Under the pieces are notes generated by a model. It was not told where the DNA came from and did no database searches. It worked only from the letters and a program-made list of their open reading frames with translations. Shown here piece by piece: positions 1 through 9,857 of a stretch of 64,000 bases of DNA. The translations under genes were made by a program, and so were the position numbers. This stretch comes from Bacteroidota bacterium (GTDB lineage Bacteria > Bacteroidota > Bacteroidia > Chitinophagales > Saprospiraceae): positions 44,599 through 108,598 of the forward strand of contig JASBVF010000014.1 of the NCBI GenBank assembly GCA_030147525.1. The letters run 5' to 3'. The stretch's first letter is position 1, and each line of letters begins with the position of its first letter.

Positions 1-615
1 ACGAACGTCGGGGAGGAGAACCAATCCGTGCCATTGATGAATGCTTTCAGCAACGCTGCCGCTACTTACGTGCCGGAGCTGAGTGTGAAATCCATTGCCG
101 CTCCGTCATCCTGGCAAGCACTCACCCCTGACCTCGGCCGAAGCGATCACGCCCCGTTCTGGGTCGCCGGCTATCCTGCTCTGATGCTGACAGACGGGGC
201 CAACTTCCGGAACCCAAACTACCACACACCTAACGACACGCTGGGCAGCCTGAATTTTACTTTCATGGCCAACGTGGTCAAAGCTACAGTAGCAACCCTC
301 GCAGAACTGGCTGACATCCAGCACGCAACAGTCTGGCGGCAGGATGTCGAACTAATCGTTTCCACTTCTGAGCCGTCGGATTGCAACTTCCGTATTTCAC
401 CCAACCCTTCCGGAAATTTGCTGAGACTTGAGTGGGGTAACTGCTTTTCCACCCCAACCGATATTCAACTGACGGACCTGCAAGGCAGGGTGCATTTCAC
501 GAAAAAAATACAGCCGGGTAGCGAAACTTATTTCAAGGTGGACGTTAGTGGGCTGGAGCGGGGCGTCTATTTTTTAAAAATGGGTGGCGTCACTGAAAAG
601 GTGGTGCTAAACTGA
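1..615 (+). CDS. M28-family zinc metallopeptidase with T9SS type A sorting domain (5' partial)
   Basis: The C-terminal 204 residues of a secreted aminopeptidase-like enzyme; the frame is open through the left edge, so the GTG at 28 is not taken as the start. The catalytic-domain end shows RSDHAPF and then PALMLTDGANFRNPNYHTPNDT-type motifs (split: PALMLTDGANF, NYHTPNDT), which in M28 peptidases supply late active-site and zinc-binding residues. From about residue 120 a sorting domain follows (ISPNPSGN, LTDLQGRV, GVYFLKM), the usual outer-membrane translocation signal of T9SS cargo. Inference: exported by Sec, then by T9SS, and released or anchored at the surface. It converges on the next gene across a shared terminator. 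Confidence 0.88.
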   Translation, partial: TNVGEENQSVPLMNAFSNAAATYVPELSVKSIAAPSSWQALTPDLGRSDHAPFWVAGYPALMLTDGANFRNPNYHTPNDTLGSLNFTFMANVVKATVATLAELADIQHATVWRQDVELIVSTSEPSDCNFRISPNPSGNLLRLEWGNCFSTPTDIQLTDLQGRVHFTKKIQPGSETYFKVDVSGLERGVYFLKMGGVTEKVVLN

Positions 616-629
616 GCTGTTTTTAAACA

Positions 630-672
630 AAAAAAAAGCGCCGGGAGTCGATTCTTCCGGCGCTTTTTTTTT
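630..672. terminator. Bidirectional rho-independent terminator
   Basis: Arms 638-646 and 655-663 pair over 9 bp (GCGCCGGGA with TTCCGGCGC, one wobble) around an 8-nt loop. An A-run lies to the left and a T-run to the right, so it can serve both convergent genes. Confidence 0.9.
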
Positions 673-681
673 ACCCAAACC

Positions 682-3600
682 TCATCGAAGCAGGGTCACA
701 TCTCCCCGGTAAAGCAACTTTCTTCCATCCAGGAATTCCACCTCGGCGAGGTACATAAACACGGCCGGGTTCATTTTTTCACCATTGAAAAACCCATCCC
801 ATCCGGGCGTACCGTCAGGGCTTGGCGGAAGGTCGGTTTCTTCGAAGAGCAACTCGCCCCAGCGATCGTAAAGGCGGACGAAGTTGATACGGGTGACACC
901 GATACCGGTAAATATTTTGAACCTGTCGTTGATGCCATCGCCATTGGGTGAGAAAACGTTCGGGATAAAGACATTCCGGTTCCGGTCGACATCCACCAGC
1001 ACCGAAGCAGTGGCAGAGCAGCCGTTCACATCGATGACAGTGAGCGTGTACAGTTGATTTTTGATGGCCGTCACTCTCGGATTTTTGCAGTCGGCACAGG
1101 AAAGTTGATTACCCGGATCCCAAATGAAACTGTCAATTGGCAACGATGAAATAATATTCGGGTCGAGCATGGTGAGCGAATCCCCCAATTCTATCTCGAC
1201 AACAGAAGGCAGTTCGACCACAATTTCCACAGGTTGATTGATTGAGATTGACGTATCCACTTCGCAGCCATTGACCACATCCGTTACCGTGATGGTGTGA
1301 TTACCGGCAACGATGGCCACCGGCTCACCCGGCAATCGGTCGATACCGTTGTTGACCGAGAAAACATAGGCTGCCGTCGGGTTACCGCCGGTTACAGATT
1401 CGACTGTGACGAACGTATTCAGGCCAAAACACTGAATCGGCAGAATTTCACCCAGGGTGAAATTTATCGGCGGCGGCGAAGTAATCGTGTGCGTCAGGCT
1501 GTCTTCGCAGCCCTTCGGATCTACCACAGTGACCGAGTAAGTACCAGGAGCGAGGCCGGAAGCGGTATTAGAGTTGGTCGGGGCCACACCATTCTCCCAA
1601 AAGAAAACCGATGGTCCGATATTGATATTTCCTCCCTGCTGCGCAACACCAATGGTGCCGTCAGACTCTCCGGCGCAGCTCACGTCACGGGTTTGCGTCG
1701 GGTTGAGGAAGACCTGGAAAGGCTCAGGCTGAATGATCGTCACCGTATGCGTGAATGTACAGTTTTTCGTGTCGGTAATAACAGCGGTGTAATTTCCAGC
1801 AGCGAGGCCGGAAATTGTCGGGCCAGACTGACCACCCTGCCAGGTGATGGTATACGGAGGGGTACCGCCATTCGGCATGAGCGTAATCTGGCCATCAGAC
1901 AGGCCGTTGCAGGATACATTTTTAATCTGCTGACCCGGTGTGATCGGCAACGGCGCCGGAATCACGACGGTGGTATCGATAAAACAAATGCCGTCAGAAA
2001 TGGTAAGCTGCTGCGAGCCTGCGCAGAGTTGTGATGCGGTGCTGCTGGCAGTGTTGTTGCTGGTTTCACCACTTTGCCAGGTAAAGCTGAAAGTACCGGT
2101 GCTTCCGTCGGTATAGGCTGCCGTTGCGGTTGCTGTTCCATCGCAGGTCATGCCTGTGTTTGCGCAGCTGACAGAATCAATGGCGCTGAAAGCAGCTACG
2201 ATGGAAGGCGGGTCGGACAGCACAATGTCTGATATCAGCGGCTCGCAGTTGTTGGCATCGGTGATGGTGACGGTGTAGGTACCTGCTGTCAGGTTACCAT
2301 TCACGTTGAAGCCAACCCCGGAAATATTGTTTGACCAATCAAAAAAGTAAGGCCCGGTGCCGCCGCTGACAAAAGCAGTGATGGTGCCGCCACCCAATCC
2401 GGGGCATTGCGGGCTTTGCAAATTCACGCTGTCGATTACCAGCGGTAATGGCGTGACGACTTGTCCGGTATCGATGGCCGTGCAATTATTTTGATCCGTT
2501 ACAGTAACGATGTATGAGCCGGCCCCAAGCCCAGTGATGGTTGCCCCGTTGGCAGCATTCGACCAGGCGTAGGTTGTGATGGGCGCACTGCCGGGTGTGG
2601 CGGTGACAGTCAGCGTTCCGTCCATGCTGGTGGCGCAGCTGAGTACGTCATCGGGCAGTGAACTGATCGTTGGAGGGGCCGGTGCTGTGATGGTCGTCAT
2701 GAGCGTATCGGCACAGCCGACTGCATCTCCCACGATAACGGTGTAAGAACCTGCGGAAAGGCCGGTGGCAATGGAGTCAGTGGCAGTTGTGTTCCAGTTG
2801 TAGTTGTAAGGGTAAGTTCCGCCGGTGACGGCGATGGTGATGCTGCCATCCATGCCGGGTTGGCAGGTTTCGTTTTGGGCATTCACCAGCGTAGCGTCGA
2901 GCGGGTTGGGGGCGATGATACTGAAAGTGGTATCGATCACACATCCCTGCTGGTCTTCCATGACCAGGGTGTAAGTTCCCACGCAAAGATCACTCAGGGT
3001 TGAGGTGGTGGCGGTGGTGCTGGTTGGCGGTGGCGGTACCGGTGTACCGAACCAGTTAAAGTTGTACGGCAGTGACGGCGCTCCGCCGGTAGCAATGCCT
3101 GTGACAAAGATACCGCCGCTGCAGTCGCTCGAACAATTTACGTTATTGATCACGGCATTTACCGAGATGACTTTTTCAGCCGGTAAAAAGACGTTTTCCT
3201 GGTAAGAACAACCGTTGTTATCGGTAACGATCAGCTGGTAGAAATTCGATTCCAGACCGTTCACGTTGGACATGGTACCCATGATCGTCAGACCGGAGCC
3301 AATGGTAGGCCATTGAATGACGTAGTCGCCGGCCGGATCCGGTGTTCCTCCAAAAACGGAAACTGACAGCGATCCGTCATTGATACCGGAACAGGTCGCC
3401 GTGTCAAGGGAAACATTTACGATCAGCGGAGGAGGTTGCGGAAGAAAGGTAAATTCTTCAACGGTGCAGCCCGTGGCATTTTCCGTCACCGTCAGCGTAT
3501 ATCCGCCGGAAGTAATGTTGGAAATGGTTGGCGTAGTGCCGTTGTTGCTCCAGCTGAATGTATAGTTCTGTGTGGGGTTATTCACAATAACACTATCCAA

Positions 3601-5268
3601 AACCAGTGTTGCGGCGATGCTGCCAGTTTGGCCGTTGCAGAGGGGCGGCGTTTCATTAAAAAGAATACTCAAAATAGGCGGTGATAGCACCTTAACCTGT
3701 TCGGTTGTGAACAAGGGCGTGCCTTGCGAATCGGTGACGGTTACGGAGTAAGTTCCCGCTGCAAGGTTGTTCACCGTAAACGACCCGCCGGCGAGGTTAA
3801 TCGTGCCGGGGCCATTCACCGGGCCGCCTGCGGTATTTTGCCAGGTAATCTGGTAAGGCGCTGTTCCTCCACTCACGGTTACGGTAAAACTGCCGTCCGT
3901 GGCGCCAGGGCAGCTGACACTGTCCTGCGTGAAATTAACCACCAGCGCAGAATTGGAAACGCAGACGCTGCCTGCCACTCCATTGAAGCCGATTTCATTG
4001 CCATTTTGGTTCACCACTTCAATGATGGGCGCCGGGATGAACGAAATGTCCGTGCAATCGCCATTTCCACCGACAACGTTGAAGCAAATCTGGTAGATCA
4101 CAGCGTCGTTGGGCAGGCTCACGCCATTGCCAGATGGTGAAAACCAGGAGTAGATCAGGCTGTCGCCGAGGCTGTTGAAGCTTGTGTTGTAGTTAAAACC
4201 CGGAATCAGGGGAGATAAATTAACTACCGTGTCAAATTCCAGTACTGATTCATCCCATTCCAGTGCGTACTGGATCGCTGCAATTTGGAGCCATCCTCCT
4301 TCATTGGTAACGTCCAGGCAAATATTGTCGTTGGGCGCTGCGACCACGTTCGGAATGCTTTGCGTCATTGACACACAGGAACTCATGTTTGCCATAAGCG
4401 TTGCTCCGCAACTTTTTCCGTCTTCAATCAAAATATTATAAATACCGGGCGTTGGCACCTGAAACTTTACATTTTCACCGTGGGTGATGGGGCCGTTGAT
4501 GACTGTTCCCGTAACGGATGGATTGCCCAGCAACTGAATGGTAATGGTGTAATCGCTGCCGTCAAACTGCGGCAAGCCGCCGGTAATGTCAAACGACCCC
4601 TGGCAACCGCTTTGGCCGGCGTTATCGTTGAAGTTGGCGGTTTTGATTTCATTCAAATAAACCACTGCGAACGCCTGGTCGACGTTAAGATTGACGCAGG
4701 GTCCGGTTTCGCCGGTAACCGGGTCATTTTCGTAAAGTTTATTCACGAAGTTGTCGATGGTAAGCGGAGCGAACCAGATGAGCACCGGGTTGCCTCCGTT
4801 GAAAGTATTCTGAAGGGTCCCCGTATTGCTGAAGAGAATGTTTCCATTGAAACTACCGCCGGCGGTCACCCAAATATTGTTGAGCGGCGGCGGATTGTCG
4901 AGAATGCAAGGATCCGTGAGAATCGTCGTCAGGTTCGGTCCGGAGATCGTGGGAGGGCATTCAAAAAAGCCGTAGGTGATGCCCGGGGTAGTTCCGGTAT
5001 TCGGATCGCCGGTCAGGTTGGCATCGCCGTTGTGAACGATATTGATCTGATCATTTTTGCAGAAATACATCGTATCCAGGTCGATATCGTTGCTTTGGCC
5101 GGCGAAGTTGGTGAAGGAAATCGTTCCTGCATACTGGTCGGAGCAGGCGAGGTCTGCCAGATTGCCTTTTTTGCCGCCGGACTGCAATGAAATGGACTGG
5201 GGCGTTTGGCTCCAGGCGAAGAGTGAGCTAAGCAACAGCAGTGTTAATGGGAAAAAACGGTAGAACAT
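682..5268 (-). CDS. Giant SprB-repeat adhesin with cohesin-like domain and gliding-motility C-terminal domain
   Basis: A 1,528-residue cell-surface protein. The start at 5268 is chosen because a signal peptide begins there (MFYRFFPLTLLLLSSLFAWSQ); the frame stays open a further 115 codons upstream, but a promoter box lies inside that extension. Residues about 300-440 resemble a cohesin-type beta-sandwich (CLDVTNEGGWLQIAAIQYAL, VIYQICFNVVGG). About 11 SprB-type repeats follow (pattern: Cys, then DGS, then SGGTAPYxxxW). The last 100 residues, from FIPNVFSPNGDGINDRF, are the gliding-motility-associated (type B) T9SS domain. SprB-like proteins act as surface adhesins in gliding or attachment; the specific ligand cannot be told. 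Confidence 0.9.
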   Translation of the reverse strand: MFYRFFPLTLLLLSSLFAWSQTPQSISLQSGGKKGNLADLACSDQYAGTISFTNFAGQSNDIDLDTMYFCKNDQINIVHNGDANLTGDPNTGTTPGITYGFFECPPTISGPNLTTILTDPCILDNPPPLNNIWVTAGGSFNGNILFSNTGTLQNTFNGGNPVLIWFAPLTIDNFVNKLYENDPVTGETGPCVNLNVDQAFAVVYLNEIKTANFNDNAGQSGCQGSFDITGGLPQFDGSDYTITIQLLGNPSVTGTVINGPITHGENVKFQVPTPGIYNILIEDGKSCGATLMANMSSCVSMTQSIPNVVAAPNDNICLDVTNEGGWLQIAAIQYALEWDESVLEFDTVVNLSPLIPGFNYNTSFNSLGDSLIYSWFSPSGNGVSLPNDAVIYQICFNVVGGNGDCTDISFIPAPIIEVVNQNGNEIGFNGVAGSVCVSNSALVVNFTQDSVSCPGATDGSFTVTVSGGTAPYQITWQNTAGGPVNGPGTINLAGGSFTVNNLAAGTYSVTVTDSQGTPLFTTEQVKVLSPPILSILFNETPPLCNGQTGSIAATLVLDSVIVNNPTQNYTFSWSNNGTTPTISNITSGGYTLTVTENATGCTVEEFTFLPQPPPLIVNVSLDTATCSGINDGSLSVSVFGGTPDPAGDYVIQWPTIGSGLTIMGTMSNVNGLESNFYQLIVTDNNGCSYQENVFLPAEKVISVNAVINNVNCSSDCSGGIFVTGIATGGAPSLPYNFNWFGTPVPPPPTSTTATTSTLSDLCVGTYTLVMEDQQGCVIDTTFSIIAPNPLDATLVNAQNETCQPGMDGSITIAVTGGTYPYNYNWNTTATDSIATGLSAGSYTVIVGDAVGCADTLMTTITAPAPPTISSLPDDVLSCATSMDGTLTVTATPGSAPITTYAWSNAANGATITGLGAGSYIVTVTDQNNCTAIDTGQVVTPLPLVIDSVNLQSPQCPGLGGGTITAFVSGGTGPYFFDWSNNISGVGFNVNGNLTAGTYTVTITDANNCEPLISDIVLSDPPSIVAAFSAIDSVSCANTGMTCDGTATATAAYTDGSTGTFSFTWQSGETSNNTASSTASQLCAGSQQLTISDGICFIDTTVVIPAPLPITPGQQIKNVSCNGLSDGQITLMPNGGTPPYTITWQGGQSGPTISGLAAGNYTAVITDTKNCTFTHTVTIIQPEPFQVFLNPTQTRDVSCAGESDGTIGVAQQGGNINIGPSVFFWENGVAPTNSNTASGLAPGTYSVTVVDPKGCEDSLTHTITSPPPINFTLGEILPIQCFGLNTFVTVESVTGGNPTAAYVFSVNNGIDRLPGEPVAIVAGNHTITVTDVVNGCEVDTSISINQPVEIVVELPSVVEIELGDSLTMLDPNIISSLPIDSFIWDPGNQLSCADCKNPRVTAIKNQLYTLTVIDVNGCSATASVLVDVDRNRNVFIPNVFSPNGDGINDRFKIFTGIGVTRINFVRLYDRWGELLFEETDLPPSPDGTPGWDGFFNGEKMNPAVFMYLAEVEFLDGRKLLYRGDVTLLR

Positions 5269-5534
5269 TGTGTCGATAATTATGCTTTGTTCGAAAACCG
5301 AAAACTGAAATTGCTGAAAAATTGGACGCACAGGCCTGAAATCTTTCAGTTTTATAATTTCAATTGTTCCGGGTTTGATTTTCTGTTTGAACTTTTTGAA
5401 TTGGCCGGCAAATTTAGCAGAATGCTGATCTTTCCGGCAGAATGTTCCATCGTTTGACAGCTGCATGGCAGTTGTTTCAAACAATGGTACGCAAAACGAG
5501 GGTGAGGTGTCTTTTATTGCTAATTCGGACGCTG

Positions 5535-5542
5535 CAAAAGTA
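5535..5542 (-). promoter_or_regulatory. Bacteroidota -7 box for the SprB-repeat gene
   Basis: The minus strand reads TACTTTTG, an exact TAnnTTTG match, about 267 nt before the chosen start. No clear -33 TTG is visible. Its position argues against translation beginning at 5613. Confidence 0.5.
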
Positions 5543-5871
5543 GTCTCAAAAAGCGGGATAGCCATCCTATCCATTAACTTTTGTTTCGATTTGTAAAATA
5601 TCCGCCATGACAAAAAGGCTTTGTTATGATGATTATTTCAAATATCAAGCCTAAAAATGGCTGATTTTACATTGAAGCTCATTTTAAGCCTGTCACACTT
5701 TCTTTCATTATTTGCTTTCCCGGGCCGTTTTCAGGTGTATTTATTGAAATAAGGCCGGGGAGGTCGCCCGCTTATATGTTATTTCACAAAAATACCACTT
5801 GGTTTTAACAGGAAAATGCCATTTTTTCCATTAAAATTTGATGAAAATTCAAATAAAAACGGGTTTACCGA

Positions 5872-5902
5872 TTGTCTGTCACAGATTGGTGCAGTAACTT
5901 TG
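5872..5902 (+). promoter_or_regulatory. Bacteroidota-type promoter
   Basis: TTG at 5872-5874 and TAACTTTG at 5895-5902 are 20 nt apart, fitting the Bacteroidota sigma factor consensus. It would give a leader of roughly 105 nt for the beta-helix gene at 6013. Confidence 0.65.
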
Positions 5903-6012
5903 CAGCCGTTAATTGTTTTGAATTCCTCCCTTTTATTCCTCTCATTTCGAATTCCCCCTTTTTCTGTTTGCGATTTTGACAATTCTTACAAAGCACTAAA
6001 ACTTACACACGA

Positions 6013-7026
6013 ATGAAAAGCACTATCTTTTCTCTGGCACTCACCATGCTATGCGCCGTCTCAGCTCATTCCTCCATTATTTTCGTAAAAGCTGGCGCTC
6101 AGGGTAGCGGCACTTCCTGGATTGATGCACTCGGCGACCTCCAGACAGCCCTTACCCTGGCCAATCCTGGCGATGAAATTTGGGTAGCTGAAGGCAAATA
6201 CTTTCCTGTTAACTGCTTCCATTGCGACCTATTCCAGCGCTCCATTGCTTTCAGAATCCCCGACAAAGTGAAAATGTACGGCGGCTTCGGCGGTTTTGAA
6301 ACCAGCCTCAATCAGCGGAAATGGTATGCCCACCCAACCACGCTGAGCGGCAACATTGGCACACCGGATGTATCTGATAATTCCTTCTCCGTTGTCATCA
6401 CCAAAAACGTCAGCAGCGAAACGGTCATTGATGGTTTCGTTATCTCGGATGGCTACGCCGACGGCATGGAAAAAGAAGGCAGCCCCATGCGCTCAGGCGG
6501 CGGCTGGTACAACGACGGGAGCGGCAAAGGCAACGCTTCCAACCCGTCCATCCGCAACTGTGTTTTCCTGAACAACTACGCCATCGAAGGCGGCGCTCTG
6601 TTCAACCACGGCCCGGAAGGTGAGTGCAGTCCGGAAGTGGTAAATTGTTCCTTTGTGAGCAACAAAGCTGAGCTGGGCGGTGGCGCCTGGTTTAACAATG
6701 TGGAAAAAGGTTTTTCAAAAATAAAAATGAAAAAAGGTAAGTTCGTAAACAACGAGTCGGCTTTCGGTGGCGCCGTTTTCATTGCCGGCCATTTTGGCGA
6801 CGGTATCGTTGAATTCTCTTCCACTTATTTTGTAAACAACAAAGCCACAGCTGGCAGCGCCATCTTCTCACTCGGACAGCCGCTCAAAAATCAGCCAGAA
6901 TTTTTCCTTTGCGAATTTCTCAACAATGTGAGCAAAGAAGGTGACGAAATTTACGTCGCACCGGGCAATCAGGTTCCAGAACGCCTGATGAATGCCATAG
7001 CTGTTCAGGCTTCCGTCAAACTTTAA
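6013..7026 (+). CDS. Secreted parallel beta-helix protein
   Basis: A 337-residue exported protein with an N-terminal signal peptide (MKSTIFSLALTMLCAVSAHS). The mature part opens with the segment common to right-handed beta-helix surface proteins (GSGTSWIDALGDLQTAL, DEIWVAEGKYFP, MYGGFGGFE). Repeated rungs rich in GG, NC and NN follow (FLNNYAIEGGALFNHG, FVSNKAELGGGAWFNN, FVNNESAFGGAVF). No T9SS sorting domain is visible at the C-terminus, which is unusual because relatives usually carry one; it may be periplasmic, or the end may have been lost. Substrate and function are unknown. Confidence 0.8.
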   Translation: MKSTIFSLALTMLCAVSAHSSIIFVKAGAQGSGTSWIDALGDLQTALTLANPGDEIWVAEGKYFPVNCFHCDLFQRSIAFRIPDKVKMYGGFGGFETSLNQRKWYAHPTTLSGNIGTPDVSDNSFSVVITKNVSSETVIDGFVISDGYADGMEKEGSPMRSGGGWYNDGSGKGNASNPSIRNCVFLNNYAIEGGALFNHGPEGECSPEVVNCSFVSNKAELGGGAWFNNVEKGFSKIKMKKGKFVNNESAFGGAVFIAGHFGDGIVEFSSTYFVNNKATAGSAIFSLGQPLKNQPEFFLCEFLNNVSKEGDEIYVAPGNQVPERLMNAIAVQASVKL

Positions 7027-7037
7027 TGGCGAGCCGA

Positions 7038-7106
7038 TTTACTCCCGCTGGTTTTGCTGTCAGCCCCCCTTCAACGACAGCAGGCCGGCGGGAGTAAATT
7101 TTTTCT
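7038..7106 (+). terminator. Long stem-loop terminator
   Basis: Arms 7038-7048 and 7088-7098 pair perfectly over 11 bp (TTTACTCCCGC with GCGGGAGTAAA). An inner GCTGTC/GACAGC stem (7056-7061 with 7077-7082) and a T-run from 7099 complete it. Confidence 0.8.
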
Positions 7107-7167
7107 GCATTTTTCGCCAATCTTCATTCTCTCTGCCTGCCTAACTTTTCCATTTTCCAATAATCTT

Positions 7168-7175
7168 TACCTTTG
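7168..7175 (+). promoter_or_regulatory. Bacteroidota -7 box for the YfhO-like gene
   Basis: TACCTTTG matches TAnnTTTG exactly and would start transcription about 65 nt before the ATG at 7247. No convincing -33 element. Confidence 0.5.
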
Positions 7176-7246
7176 GCTGCCCAACCAAACGGGCAAAAAG
7201 GCGTACAACGCTTTTTTTCAAAATCTGAATCAAACATTCAACGATA

Positions 7247-9766
7247 ATGAATCCAACTGTAAAGAAATTTGCACCCCACATCATCGCTTACGTCATCCTG
7301 CTGGCGTTGGCGTTTGTTCGCTTTGCCCCGGCCGTTTTCGAGGGCAAGACGCTGCAACAGTCCGATAACTTGCAAGCCTTTGGCATGCAGGGTGAAATGC
7401 TGAAAATTGAAGCTGAAACAGGCGAACTGCCGCTCTGGACCAACTCCATGTTCGCCGGAATGCCGGCTTACCAGATTCTCTACCCGCACAAAGGTTTGAT
7501 CCAGTACGTGTCCAAAACCTTCCTCCTGGGCAACGGCATGGCGCCCGCTCACACCGGCATTTTACTCATGATGGCCGGCTTTTACCTGTTGCTCATCGTG
7601 CTCCGGGTCGACTGGCGAATCGGCATCATCGGGGCCATAGGTTTTGGACTGGCGGCCAATCACATGGGGCTGGTGGAGGCCGGTCACTCGACCAAGGTCA
7701 TCGCTGCGGCCTACTCGGCGCCGATTCTTGCCGGGTTAATTCTCACGTTTCGGGGAAAATACTGGCTTGGCGGCGGGCTTACCGCACTGTTCACGGCGCT
7801 GCAACTATTCGCCAATCACGTGCAGGTGACTTACCTTTTTTTCCTTTCGCTGGTGATTTTCGGAATCGTTCAGCTGGTCCACGCTATCAAAAGTGGTGAA
7901 ATACCAAATTTCATCAAAGCTGCCGTCGTATCACTGGTGGCAGTGGGGCTTGGTGTAGCCTGCAACGCCGGCCGCATCATGACGACCCAGGAATACGCCG
8001 CCGAAACGATCCGTGGTACCTCTGAATTGACAAATAAAGGAAACAGCAGCGGCTCCAGCGCACAGGAAGGCGGCGGACTTTCCAAAGATTACGCCTTTGC
8101 CTGGAGCTATGAAAAACTGGAATCTTTCAACCACCTGATCCCCAATTTTAAAGGTGGCAGCAGTACGGAAAATTTCGTCAGCGATCCCAATAGCGCCACG
8201 CTGGCGGCTCTGCGCCAACTGAACAACAATGAGCAGGCGAATCAAATCGCCCAGATGGCGAGCCACTACTGGGGCGACGTGCCTTTCACCGGAGGGCCGG
8301 TGTACATGGGCGCCGTGTTCATTTTCCTGTTTTTCCTGGGAGCTTTCCTGGTGAAAAAACCACTGAAATGGTACATCATCGCATCAGTCATTTTCACCAT
8401 CATGCTTTCATGGGGCAGGAACTTTTCGGCGTTTAATTATTTAATATTCGACACCCTGCCGTTTTTCAATAAATTCAGGGATGCCACCACGGCACTCGGC
8501 GTCACCAACCTCATGGTCGTCCTCCTGGCAGCGCTTGGTCTTCAGGCGTTTTTTGACAAAAATACGGAAGCAAGTGAGCGGAATGCCGCCCTGCTGAAAG
8601 CAGGTGGCGTCACCGGCGGCCTGATTTTGCTGGGCCTGGTCCTGAGTTTTGGTTTTGATTATGTAAAACCCGGCGACGAGCTACCCGCAGCAGTTGCAGC
8701 TGCCCTGGCCGAAGACCGTGCGAGCCTGCTTCAGGCTGACGTGCTGCGCTCGTTCGGTTTCGTACTGGCAGCTTTCGGCGTGCTTTGGTTCTGGCTGAAA
8801 AACAGCTTTGGCGCAATCTGGGCCGTCATCGGTGTGGGCTTGCTGGCCACGATCGATATTTGGGGCGTGGGCACACGTTTCGTCAGCTCGGAGGATTACG
8901 TTTCGCTGGCTGACAAACAGCGCATAACTGCACCTACTGAGGCCGATGAACTGATCAACAAAGACGTAGATCCGTACTACCGGGTGGCTGACTTCCGTCG
9001 CAATCCTTTCACCAATGCTTTCACTTCGTACCATCACCTGAGCATGGGCGGCTACCACGCCGCCAAGCTGATGCGCTATCAGGAAATGATCGAGCGCTAC
9101 CTCGGCGATCCACAGAAAAATCGCCACATCTACAGCATGTTCAATGCGAAATATTTCATCAACCAGAACGACCAGGTCATCCCTAATACCGATGCCCTGG
9201 GCAATGCCTGGTTCGTACAAAAAATGCTGACCGCCCCGAACGGCGATGCTGAAATCGCAGCACTGGCCAACTTCGACCCTTCCGAAACAGCGATTATTCA
9301 GGAAAAATACCTGGGCGACCTGAAGGACTTCCAGATACAGTACGACAGCAATGCCACCATCGAACTGAAAAGCTACCACCCGGATGAAATGGTGTACACC
9401 TACTCTGCCGCTACTGACCAACTGGCTGTTTTTTCTGAAATGTATTACCCGCCTTCAAAGGGCTGGAGTATGTACATCGACGGCCAGAAAGCGCCGGATT
9501 TCACCAAAGCCAATTTCACGCTGCGGGCTGCCAAACTGCCGGCCGGCCAGCACGAACTGAAAATGGTCTTCGAGCCGAAAACCTACGCCAACGGTGAAAT
9601 GATCTCGCTGATCGCCTCCGTTGTCGTACTGGCGCTGACGGCCTGGGGAATCTTCTGGTTCTCAAAAAACTACAACTGGCCCGAACCGGCTAACCTGCCG
9701 GAAGCTGAGACTACCGCTGCAAGGCAGCCGGCGAGGAAAACGGAGTCGAAGCGAAGGAAAAAGTAG
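7247..9766 (+). CDS. YfhO-family polytopic membrane protein
   Basis: An 839-residue inner-membrane protein of the YfhO type, a family with GT-C-glycosyltransferase-like architecture. It has an N-terminal membrane helix followed by the short family motif (QSDNLQAFGMQGEM, PLWTNSMFAGMPAYQ), about a dozen hydrophobic helices to around residue 550, and a soluble C-terminal part (VADFRRNPFTNAFTSYHHLS, EMYYPPSKGWSMYIDG) ending in one more helix and a basic Lys/Arg tail. In Gram-positives YfhO is tied to glycosylation of lipoteichoic acid; in Bacteroidota the role is not established, so transfer of a lipid-linked sugar to a cell-envelope polymer is an inference. It stands alone between two strong hairpins. 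Confidence 0.85.
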   Translation: MNPTVKKFAPHIIAYVILLALAFVRFAPAVFEGKTLQQSDNLQAFGMQGEMLKIEAETGELPLWTNSMFAGMPAYQILYPHKGLIQYVSKTFLLGNGMAPAHTGILLMMAGFYLLLIVLRVDWRIGIIGAIGFGLAANHMGLVEAGHSTKVIAAAYSAPILAGLILTFRGKYWLGGGLTALFTALQLFANHVQVTYLFFLSLVIFGIVQLVHAIKSGEIPNFIKAAVVSLVAVGLGVACNAGRIMTTQEYAAETIRGTSELTNKGNSSGSSAQEGGGLSKDYAFAWSYEKLESFNHLIPNFKGGSSTENFVSDPNSATLAALRQLNNNEQANQIAQMASHYWGDVPFTGGPVYMGAVFIFLFFLGAFLVKKPLKWYIIASVIFTIMLSWGRNFSAFNYLIFDTLPFFNKFRDATTALGVTNLMVVLLAALGLQAFFDKNTEASERNAALLKAGGVTGGLILLGLVLSFGFDYVKPGDELPAAVAAALAEDRASLLQADVLRSFGFVLAAFGVLWFWLKNSFGAIWAVIGVGLLATIDIWGVGTRFVSSEDYVSLADKQRITAPTEADELINKDVDPYYRVADFRRNPFTNAFTSYHHLSMGGYHAAKLMRYQEMIERYLGDPQKNRHIYSMFNAKYFINQNDQVIPNTDALGNAWFVQKMLTAPNGDAEIAALANFDPSETAIIQEKYLGDLKDFQIQYDSNATIELKSYHPDEMVYTYSAATDQLAVFSEMYYPPSKGWSMYIDGQKAPDFTKANFTLRAAKLPAGQHELKMVFEPKTYANGEMISLIASVVVLALTAWGIFWFSKNYNWPEPANLPEAETTAARQPARKTESKRRKK

Positions 9767-9781
9767 GGCGAAAAGTGTAAT

Positions 9782-9841
9782 GGTTTAAAAGTTGAAGGGT
9801 TTAATGGGCCAAGCGCCATTAAACCCTTCAACTTTTAAACC
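9782..9841. repeat. Perfect 26-bp inverted repeat (convergent-gene hairpin)
   Basis: Arms 9782-9807 and 9816-9841 are exact reverse complements around an 8-nt loop. It lies between two convergent genes and lacks a clean T-run, so it may terminate or protect both 3' ends. It belongs to the long intergenic hairpin class seen elsewhere in the window. Confidence 0.85.
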
Positions 9842-9857
9842 CCTCTCCCCCGCTTCC

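Larger units (their letters stand above)
5269..6012. other. Divergent intergenic region
   Basis: This 744-bp AT-rich gap lies between two divergent exported-protein genes. It holds one promoter box for each direction (5535-5542 minus, 5895-5902 plus). No further convincing gene or RNA was seen; the open minus frame up to 5613 is treated as untranslated leader. Confidence 0.6.

Noticed and set aside
5269..5613. 115-codon N-terminal extension of the SprB-repeat adhesin
   Set aside because: A signal peptide begins at 5268 and a promoter box lies inside the extension; the extension would bury the signal.
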